From Selenomonadaceae bacterium (lineage in GTDB: Bacteria > Bacillota > Negativicutes > Selenomonadales > Selenomonadaceae): a DNA stretch of 5,912 bases. Below, one piece after another: positions 5,364 through 5,912 of this stretch. Below the pieces are notes generated by a model, which was not told where the DNA came from, did no database searches, and saw only the letters and a program-made list of their open reading frames with translations. Location of the stretch: NCBI GenBank assembly GCA_017445435.1, contig JAFSUE010000269.1, positions 1-5,912 on the forward strand, read 5' to 3'. Within the stretch, counting starts at the first letter, position 1; each line of letters starts with the position of its first letter. Made by a program: the position numbers and the translations under genes.

Positions 5364-5912
5364 TTAAATTACATTGAATATAGCTGACGAAATTAAACCG
5401 TCAATGATACCGTTTTGTTCGTATTCACAAAAATTTCCTGCAATGTCAATGTTTCCAGTTTCGCTAAAATGCCGCGCCTGACAAGCTCCGCCGCAGAGTA
5501 ATTTTAAATCGCAATCACGACATTTTTCAATACAATCCGTCGTATGCATTTTAAATTTATTCATCTGCGCGGAATTATAAATTTCGTCGAAGGAAGAATT
5601 TTTTACATTGCCGACTTTAAAAATATCGTAATGCAAAAGTTGACACGGAGAAATTTTTATTTTCTTTTGTGTTGCCAAGAGGAAAGATCGGTTGAAAAAT
5701 TAATCTGTCGCCCTATTTTTGGGTCATAGCGGGTACGTCAGAAAAATTATTTTTCGTGATGACCATAGCCAATGAAATGTCCATATTAAATTTATCCAAA
5801 AGTTCAATAGCTTTAATCGTCTTATCGTAACTTCCGCGCCCGCGATAAAAATCGTGCTTTTCAGCAATACTGCCGTCCAAACTTATTTTCACCGAATCAA
5901 AAACGCGGACAA
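5364..5912 (-). pseudogene. Radical SAM/SPASM enzyme, broken (5' end outside window)
   Basis: From the right edge inward the complement reads FDSVKISLDG, KHDFYRGRGSYDKTIKAIEL and DISLAMVITKNNFSDVPAM, typical of the barrel of radical SAM peptide or enzyme maturases. A TAG at 5713-5715 interrupts; the same frame then continues with GDRLIFQPIFPLGNTKENKN (to about 5641). The frame changes near 5650 into ISPCQLLHYDIFKVGNV and a SPASM domain with CRDCDLKLLCGGACQARH: Cys x2 Cys x5 Cys x3 Cys, then a last Cys in GNFCEYE. These cysteines would hold auxiliary 4Fe-4S clusters. Roughly 40-50 codons between PLGN and SPCQ seem deleted. The SAM-binding CxxxCxxC would lie outside the window. With a stop and a deletion plus frameshift the gene should be inactive. 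The substrate is unknown; no precursor peptide gene is visible nearby. The stop codon is at 5364-5366. Confidence 0.8.

Overview
The window reads as a piece of chromosome from a low-to-moderate GC anaerobe with strong GGAGG-type ribosome binding sites. It also carries a calcium-binding repeat protein typical of type I secretion. That combination, together with the style of the phage genes, suggests a diderm Firmicute (Negativicutes, Selenomonas-like). This is inference; no rRNA or other marker gene is present.

Left part (1-2445): the 3' end of an RTX-like secreted protein gene (+) meets a convergent histidine biosynthesis pair, hisH then hisA (-), across a two-way terminator at 937-970. hisH and hisA are intact. 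A 7-bp tandem repeat that folds back on itself fills the gap between them. hisF, the partner of hisH, is not in the window.

Middle part (2446 to about 5125): a prophage graveyard. On the minus strand lies a tyrosine integrase reduced to about 460 bp and scattered over three frames. Beside it is a small 35-codon gene that still has a near-consensus promoter, a ribosome binding site and a terminator. On the plus strand are a 30-codon remnant of an XRE-type repressor, a small gene broken by a one-base frameshift, a 26-residue membrane peptide, and a phage head/polyvalent protein gene split over three frames by indels in A-runs. A possibly inverted, unrecognised fragment (3611-3967, -) sits inside.

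Right part (about 5120-5912): the phage gene runs directly into the last 70 or so codons of rarA (C-terminal domain only), so a deletion appears to have removed the rest of rarA together with the phage end. Convergent to it is a radical SAM/SPASM enzyme gene (-) carrying an internal stop and an internal deletion; its start lies beyond the window.

Overall, the intact genes are housekeeping (his) and secreted-protein genes. Almost everything from 2446 rightwards is decaying, apart from a few very small open reading frames that still have complete expression signals.
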